Source: Chryseobacterium jejuense | GTDB lineage: Bacteria > Bacteroidota > Bacteroidia > Flavobacteriales > Weeksellaceae | Reading direction: 5' to 3' | NCBI RefSeq assembly: GCF_900100075.1 | Contig: NZ_FNEG01000002.1 | Coordinates: forward strand, 558,001 to 622,000 | Length of the DNA stretch: 64,000 nucleotides | In this document: positions 48,001 through 57,000 of the stretch, one piece after another | Layout: every line of letters starts with the position of its first letter | Numbering within the stretch: position 1 is the first letter of the stretch | Program-made: the position numbers and the translations under genes | The notes under the pieces: model-generated | The model's input: the letters and a program-made list of their open reading frames with translations, nothing else | Database searches by the model: none | What the model was told of the DNA's origin: nothing

Positions 48001-51000
48001 CACATTCTGTATATCCTACCAGGCTTCCATAGCCAATTCCATTATGAGGGATACTTCTCAGGGATTCTTTGGTCAAAACGATGGTATCTATCAATCCTTT
48101 TCCATTTTTCAAAAGTAAAGGGAACATTGTAGTGAACCACCCAACGGTTTCTGTAATGTCAAGATGCTGAAATACTTCTTCACGACCATGGCTTTCTAAA
48201 AGAACAGAATGACATTCCTCTCCCGTTAATTTTGAAAGAGAAATTGACAAAGCTGTAAGTAATAGATCATTGATCTGAGTCTGATAAACGTGATGTGTAT
48301 TTCGGATTAAAGCTTCTGTTATTTCTTTATTTAAAATCAGACTACTGCGATAAGAATCTTTTATTATTAAACGATCCAGTGCTTTATTATGAGCTTCTGT
48401 TATTTCTGCACTTGTATTCCAGTATAGTAATTCTTTAATTCTGGATTCAGCCTCTTCAGAGCGATAGCTTTTTACAGCATTCACCCATTGACGGTAGCTG
48501 CTGCCTTTCGTGTGAGAAAGAACTTTTTCTTTATCTCCTTTTTCAAGAGACAGATAGATATTTTTTATGTCTTCTGTAATAATTCTCCAGCTTACTGCAT
48601 CAATAATCAAATGATGAAAAGCAAAATAAAGTCTCGCACTTCCATCTTCATATCCGCTAATGTATCCTATCTGAAACAATGAGCCTTGTTCAATATCAAA
48701 ACCAGATTGCCACTCTGTTAGGGTTTTTGACAGATCTTCCTGGTTCAGAGCTGAAACATCCAGATACTTAAGAGATGGGAAAACCTGAGCGCTTCCATAG
48801 GTCTGAATATATTCATTATTCCTTCTTTCAAATTTTAACCGGAATGCATCATGCCTTTCTATCAAATGCTGGATAGATTCTTCCAATAATTCTTTATCAA
48901 GTTCAGGAACATTGACAAGGAAGGTCTGATTCCAATGATTGAAATCGCCCAGATATCCTTGTTCTTTCTGGCTAAAGAACCACTCCTGAACAGGAAGTAA
49001 GGATACTTCTCCCCCCAGGATCCCTTGTTCTGTTGCAATTTGTGTTTGTTCGTTCTGTTTCTTCTCTTCAATAAGCAAAGACAGTACTGCTGCTGTTCTG
49101 GATGTGAATACCTCTTTTACACTTACCTTTACCTCAAGCTGCTGCCTGATTCTTCCCACCAACTGAATACTGATGATACTATCCCCTCCTAATCTAAAGA
49201 AATCATCATGAATACTAATAGTTTCAGCATCAATTCCCAATACACTACCATAAATCTGGCATAGTTTGGTCTGAAGTTCGGTTTGTGGAGCAATATAATT
49301 TTTGCTTCCTGTAAATTCAGGTTCCGGAAGTTGTTTTCTGTCCAGTTTTCCGTTAATCGTGAGTGGTAAAGCCTCTAGATGAACGAAAACTGCAGGAGCC
49401 ATATATTCTGGTAAAGATTCTGATACATATTCAGACAGAAGATGAGCATCTATTTCGGAATCTGAAACATAATAACCGGCCAGATATTTCAATCCGGCTT
49501 TATTTTCTTTAGCTAAAACTGCTGTCTGGCGAATTCCCGGATAACGTACTAGCGTATTTTCAATTTCTCCTAATTCGATTCTATAGCCTCGGATTTTTAC
49601 CTGGAAATCATTTCTTCCCATGTATTCTAACTCTCCATTAGAAAGCCAGCGTACCAGGTCACCGGTTTTATACAATCGACTATTTAAACCTTTCGCTTTT
49701 TCTTCTAACCTTTGGAAAGGATTGATAATAAATCGTTCTTCTGTAAGTTCGGGACGATTCAGATATCCTCTAGTAATCCCTGTTCCTCCAATATACAGCT
49801 CTCCTATTGCTCCAACGGGAACCGGGCGCAAATCAGCATCCAAAACATAAGATGTCATATTTCCAATTGGACACCCTATATTCAACGGATTATTATCTTC
49901 TTTGTAATAATGAAGGGTTGCACATACTGTTCCTTCCGTAGGTCCATAAGCATTAACAATATCTACTCCTTCTGCCTGATAAAGAGCCATCAGCTGTGGA
50001 TTGGTTACATCTCCCGCAACAATAAGCTTCTCTAAAGGTAAAATATAGTCCTTAGTAAGAAGTACAGGCGGAATGGTTGCAATCCTGATATTATTTTCAC
50101 TGATATAGTTTTGCAATGCTACAATATCAGTCTGTTTTTCTTTATCTAACAGATAAATGCTATGACCATGGGTAATGACTGGGAAAAGTTCTGCAACGTG
50201 TGCATCAAAGACATAGTTAGCATACCAAAGACAATTTTTCGTGGCAGCCTCTCTGGTATTTAACTCCAGGTTTTCGGCAAATTGAGTCGTAAGGTTTGAA
50301 ACTCCACGATGTTCTACCATTACTCCTTTCGGAAGTCCCGTTGTTCCACTGGTGTAGATTACATATGCTAAATTTTCAGGCTTTGTTTGAGTAATTGGAT
50401 TGTTTGGGTCAGCTATTTCCAGTTGTACTTTATATTGAACCTCATCCAGAGAAATACATTCAATATTGTGATCTTTTAATTTCTCAACTGTGCTTTCCTG
50501 ACCTATCACTAATCTGGCTTGAGTATCTTCAAGAATATGTTTGATTCTGTCTGAAGGATATGACGGATCAATTGGCACATAAGCTCCCCCCGATTTTAGA
50601 ACTCCTAAAATAGCAATCAGCATATTTTCAGAACGTTCCAGACACAGAGGAATAATTTCGTCCGGTTGAATATTATATTTTCCGATCAAATAGTTGGCTA
50701 ATCGGTTTGATCTTTCATTTAATTCTTTGTAGGAAAATTGAATATCCCGATATACCAATGCAATATGATCTGGCGTTTTTACAGCCTGATCTTCAAAAAG
50801 CTGATGAATGGTTTTTTCAGATGGATATTCAGAAACGGTGTTATTCCAGTCTTCTGTTACTTTTTTGTACTCTGTATTGTTAAGAAATTGGAAATCATTG
50901 ATTTTAATACTCGCTGCATTCTCAGCACCTATCGCCGCAATCTGTTCTAAAAGCAGAATATAGGTGTCTTTCATTTTCAGGATGGTATCTTTACTGAAAA

Positions 51001-54000
51001 GGGAAACCGCATAATTAAACATTCCTTTTATCTTCTCTTCACCATCATCAATCATCGTAGTCAAATCAAACTTCGCAGCCTGATAATCTATTTCACCTTC
51101 AAAAAGGGAGAATAGAGCATCTTTTTGAGTTTCCCTTCCAAAGCTTTGAACACCAAACATCACCTGGAATACCGGATGACGGGACATATCCTGTTCTACA
51201 CCCAACTCTTCCACCAATTTTTCAAACGGAAGGTCCTGGTGAGACTGCGCTTCTGTTACAGATTGAGATCCCTTAAGAATAAAGTTTTTAAAATTCTGTT
51301 CAGAATTAACGTTTCCTCTCAGTGCCAATGTATTGACAAAGAAACCTACAATATCTTCAAGACCCGCATGATGACGGTTGGAGATTGGGCTTCCCACAAT
51401 AATATCCTCCTGACCTGAATAAGCCGAAAGCATTAGATAATATCCTCCCAGCATCACACTGTATAAACTTACTCCAAGGTCTCTGGAAATTGTTCTTAAT
51501 CCTGAAGACACTTCTGAAGACAAATCAAAATAAATGGCAGCTCCTTCATAAGAAATCTGAGCCGGACGTTTAAAATCAAGGGGTAAATTAAGTGACTCGA
51601 AGTCTTCTAATATACCCTTCCAGTAATTAATTTGCTTATCCAGTACTTCTCCTTTCAGGTAATTTCTCTGCCAAAGGGCAAAGTCTTTATACTGAACAGC
51701 AAGATCAGGAAGTTGATGAGAGGTTTTATTAATTAAAGCTTCATATACCGTCTGAATTTCTTTCAACACGATATCTACAGACCATCCGTCAAACGCAATA
51801 TGATGGACTACAACAGATAAATAAAACTGATTTTTCAGCCTAAACAAAGTGATATCCACAGGAAGATCTTCTTCCAGACGGAATACCTTATTAGCCACAG
51901 AATTAATCGCTACGTCCAGTTCTTCTTCAGTTTTTACATCTACTATTTTAAATTCCGGTAGAGAGTCTGTAACAACCTGATATCCTATTCCTTCTGCGGT
52001 TGTTTTTATTACAGATCGAAGGACTTCGTGTCTCATAATGACCGTTTCCAGAGATTGTTGAAGTTCCTCCAACTTTACATCCGGGCTCAAAGTAAGCACC
52101 ATCGGAATATTATACGCGCTGCTTCCGCCTTCATACGCCTCGATAAACCAAAGCCTTTCCTGTGCAAAAGATAAACGCTGGTCCTCAGGTGAGGAAACCA
52201 TGACTGGCTCAATATGTATATTCTCTTCCTGGAATTCCGTTTCCAGAAAGGAAGCAAGAGAAGCAATGGTTTTATGATTAAATACAGAAGTTACCTGAAT
52301 ACGAAGATCCAGATAATTTTTAATCTTACTAATCAGCTTTATCGCCATAATACTGTTTCCTCCCAAACGGAAGAAATCATCATGAATACTGATCTCTTCA
52401 GCGTCAAGGCCTAATATTTCCCCATAAATACGGCAAAGATTTTCCTGAAGCTCTGTTTGTGGAGCTGTATATTTTTGGATGCTTGTAAATTCAGGTTCAG
52501 GTAATGCTCTTCTGTCTAATTTTCCGTTGATTGTTAAAGGAAGGGCATCAAGATTCACATAGACTGCAGGAATCATATATTCCGGCAATGTTTTCGATAA
52601 AAATTCAGAAAGTTGAGTCTGATCTATAACCTCATCAGACACATAGTATCCGACAAGAAACTTCATTCCTTCCTTATTTTCTTTCGCAAGAACCACCGCC
52701 TGTTTTACACCTGTATATTCCTGAATTCTGGTTTCAATTTCACCTAATTCTATTCTATAACCACGGATTTTTACCTGGAAATCGTTTCTACTGATATACT
52801 CAATATTTCCATCTGCATGAAGACGCACCAAGTCTCCGGTCTTATAGATTTTTCCATTTTTCCATCTGATTTTCTGTATTGGAGTCTGGAAAGGATTTAA
52901 AATGAAACGTTCGGAAGTAAGATCCGGTCTGTTCAGATATCCTCTTGCAATACCGTTTCCACCAAGATAAAGTTCTCCAATAGCACCTACAGGAACGGGA
53001 CGATAATAGGCGTCCAATACATATGCTGAAGTATTATGAACAGGACGTCCTATAAGATGTACATCACCATGTTCTACCTGTTTGTAAGTAGCATAAATGG
53101 TAGCTTCTGTTGGTCCGTAAAGGTTATAAAGTTTGGTATATTCTGACCAGTATTTACCGGTTTCATAATCACAAGGTTCTCCGGCATACAGCATTCCTTT
53201 CAGAGAAGGATATTCTATTCTTGGCAATACCGAAAGCATCACCGGTGGCAGATAAGTATAAGCAATATCGTGATCTAAAAGGTAACGACTTATGGAATCT
53301 GCATCTTTTTTAAGGGCTTCATCAAGGAGATGCAGCTCATTTCCGTATAACAGGGTATTGAAAAATTCTGATACCGATACATCAAAAACATAAGAAGTAT
53401 AGGCTGTTATCTTTTCTCCCTCACTGAAACCATAGGCATCTCTGATCTGAGAAACTACATTCACTACATTCTGATGCTCTATCATTACTCCTTTAGGCAT
53501 TCCGGTAGTTCCACTGGTATAAATGACATAGGAAAGGTTCTCCGGAGTAACTTTTGTAACAGGATTATGAGAAGATGCTGTTTCCAGAAGGGCTTTAAAT
53601 GCAAGCTCATTTAAGGATATAATATGCACATTCTCTGCTTCTATTTTATCTTTCGATGTTTCTTCCGTAAGGACTACTTTTGCTTGGGTATCTTGAAGAA
53701 TATGCTGGATTCTATCTGCCGGATATTGAGGATCCATTGGCACATAGGCTGCACCTGCTTTTAAAACACTCAAAATGGCTACAAGCATATTTTCTGAGCG
53801 CTCTAAACATATAGGAATCAACTCATTTGGCTGCACATTATATGCATCAATGAGATGATGAGCCAGGCGATTGGCTCTTTCGTTCAATTCCTGATAAGAT
53901 AATCTGATATTCTGATATACCAAAGCCGTAGCATTGGATGTTTTTGCTACCTGATCTTCAAATAATTGATGAATAGTATACCCTTCAGGATAATTGTTTT

Positions 54001-57000
54001 CAATATCGTTCCAATCCTTCGTAATCTTCTGATAATCTTCATCATTCAGAAGTTGAAGGTTTTTAATTTTATTATTTTTTGAGACGGTATTTCCTGTTTC
54101 AACCAATTGGTTCAGGATAAGCATATACGTCTCTTTCATACGGATAATCGTTTCGTTTTTGAAAAGTGCAACTGCATAATTGAATATTCCACGGATGCTG
54201 TCTCCATGAACATCAATCATCATTGTCAGATCAAATTTGGCAGATTTATAATCAATATCTCCATCAAAAGGAAGAAGTATTGTATCGTTATTTGTATGGG
54301 ACCCTTTTTCTTCAAAGCTTTGAATCCCAAACATCACCTGAAAAATTGGGTTTCTTGAATTATCCTGTTCTACACCCATTTCCTCTACCAGTTTTTCAAA
54401 AGGAAGATCCTGATGAGACTGAGCATTGGTGATAGACTCTGAAACCTGTACAATGAAATCTTTTATCTGCTGATCGGGATCTATTGTTTCTCTTAAAGCA
54501 AAAGTGTTAACAAAGAACCCTATGATATTTTCAAGGCCTGCATGATGACGGTTGGCAACCGGACTTCCTATAATGATATCATCCTGTCCTGAATAAGCAG
54601 ATAACATCAGATAATATCCGCTCAGCATCACGCTGTATAAACTTACTCCAAGATCTTTTGAAAGCTGTTGTAAGTCTGAAGCAAGCAGTTCCGGAAGATC
54701 AAAATAATTTGTTGCTCCTGTATAAGAAACTTGGGCAAGTCTCTTAAAATCTAAAGGAAGATCCAGGGTCTGGAATCCTTCTAGTTTATTTTTCCAATAA
54801 GAAGTCTGCTCATTAAGTACTTCTCCTGAGAGGTAATTTCTCTGCCATAGTGCAAAGTCTTTATATTGAATAGGTAATGCCGGAAGTTCAGGATTTTTTC
54901 TTTCGATAAGTGCTTGGTAAATAATATTGAATTCATTGATGAAGATCTCCGTAGACCATCCATCAAAAGCGATATGGTGAATCACTACTGACAGATAATC
55001 ATATTCCTCCATGCTGAAAACAGAAGCACTTATCGGAAGTTCCTGATCTAAATGGAAAACTTTATTCGCTACATAATCTATAGCCTGGTCAAGTTCTGTT
55101 CTGGTTTCTACCTGTCCGAAATGAATCTTGATCTTTTGGTCGGTTACCTTCTGATATCCTACTCCGTCTTCTGTTGTAAGAATAATACTTCGCAATATTT
55201 CATGGCGCTGCATCAACAGATCAAAAACCTGTTGAAGATATTCTCGGGAAATATTTTTTCCCAATTTAAATACCATTGGAACATTGTAAACACTGCTGCT
55301 TCCTTCGTAGGACTCTATGAACCAAAGCCTTTCCTGTGCAAAAGACAGACGCTGCTCTTCAGGTTTCGAAACCGGTATCGCGTTGATGATTATGGGTTCA
55401 GAAACAGCATTGTTTTTATCAAGTATATGAGACAATGAAGCCACTGTTTTATGCCCAAATACCATGGATACATTTACCGGAATCTCCAGCTCCTGTTTGA
55501 TCTTACTGATAAGTTTAATGGCCATAATACTATTTCCTCCAAGGCGGAAGAAATCATCATGAATACCAATGCTTGCAGGCTCAAGTCCTAAGATTTGACC
55601 ATAAATAGTACATAGTTTTTCCTGTAATTCATTTTTAGGACCGGTATATTCTCTTTCTCCACTGAATTCAGGCTCAGGCAGCTGTTTTCTGTCTAATTTC
55701 CCATTAATCGTTAACGGTAAAGCTGTTAATTGAACAAAAACATTTGGTACCATGTATTCAGGCAATGTTTCTGATAAATATTCTGTCAGCTTTTCAGCAT
55801 CCAGTTCTTCTTCAGCTACATAATACCCCGCCAGGTATTTCATTCCCGTATTATTTTCTTTGGCCAGAACTACAGACTGCTTGATATCAGGGTGCTGAGA
55901 TAATCTTTCCTCAATTTCTCCTAATTCTATTCTGTAACCACGAATTTTTACCTGGAAATCGTTTCTGCCAATATATTCTATATTTCCATCAGGAAGCCAT
56001 CGTACCAGATCTCCGGTTTTATATAACTTCCCGTTTACTTTTTTATGCTTTTGGAGTTCAGTTTGGAAAGGGTTTTCTATAAAACGTTCTTCAGTAAGTT
56101 CAGGACGGTTCAGATATCCTCTTGCAATGCCTACTCCGCCCAGATATAACTCTCCTACTGCTCCTACTGGTGACAACTGATGACATGCATCCATAATGTA
56201 TGCAGAACTGTTTCCTACGGGTCTACCGATAACATGAACATCTCCATGCTCTATTTGTTTGTAGATCGCATAAATAGTGGCTTCTGTAGGGCCATACAGG
56301 TTATAAAGCACCTTTTCTTCCGACCAGTATTTTCCTGTTTCATAATCACACGGTTCTCCTGCATACAGGAAACCTTTCACTGAAGGATAATCTATTCGTG
56401 GTAAAACAGATAGCATTACCGGTGGTAAATAAGTATAAGCAATCTTATTTTCTAATAAATACTTACTAATAAGATCTGCATCTTTTTTAGTGGTTTCATC
56501 CAATACATGAAGCTCATTTCCGTATAGCAAAGCATTGAAAAATTCCGATACGGAAACATCAAAAACATAAGAAGTATAGGCTGTTATCTTTTCTCCTTCA
56601 GAAAAACCATATGCTTCTCTTACCTTATCTACAACATTAATGACACTCTGATGTTCTACCATTACTCCTTTCGGAAGTCCTGTAGTTCCGCTGGTATAAA
56701 TCACATAAGCAAGGTTAGATGCAGAAACTTCAGTTACAGGATTTGATGTCTGTTGTAAGTTCATCAAACTATTGAAGTTCTGGTCATTTAATGATAAATA
56801 TTGTGGAGAAAGGTAATTTACTTTATCCACAGTACTCTCTTCTGCAAGAATCACTCTGGCTCTTGTATCTTGAAGAATATGCTCAATTCTGTCTACTGGA
56901 TAAGAAGGATCCATAGGAACGTAAGCTGCTCCGGATTTCAATACTGCTAAAATAGCAATCACCATATTTTCAGATCTTTCCAGACATAATGGAACAAGTT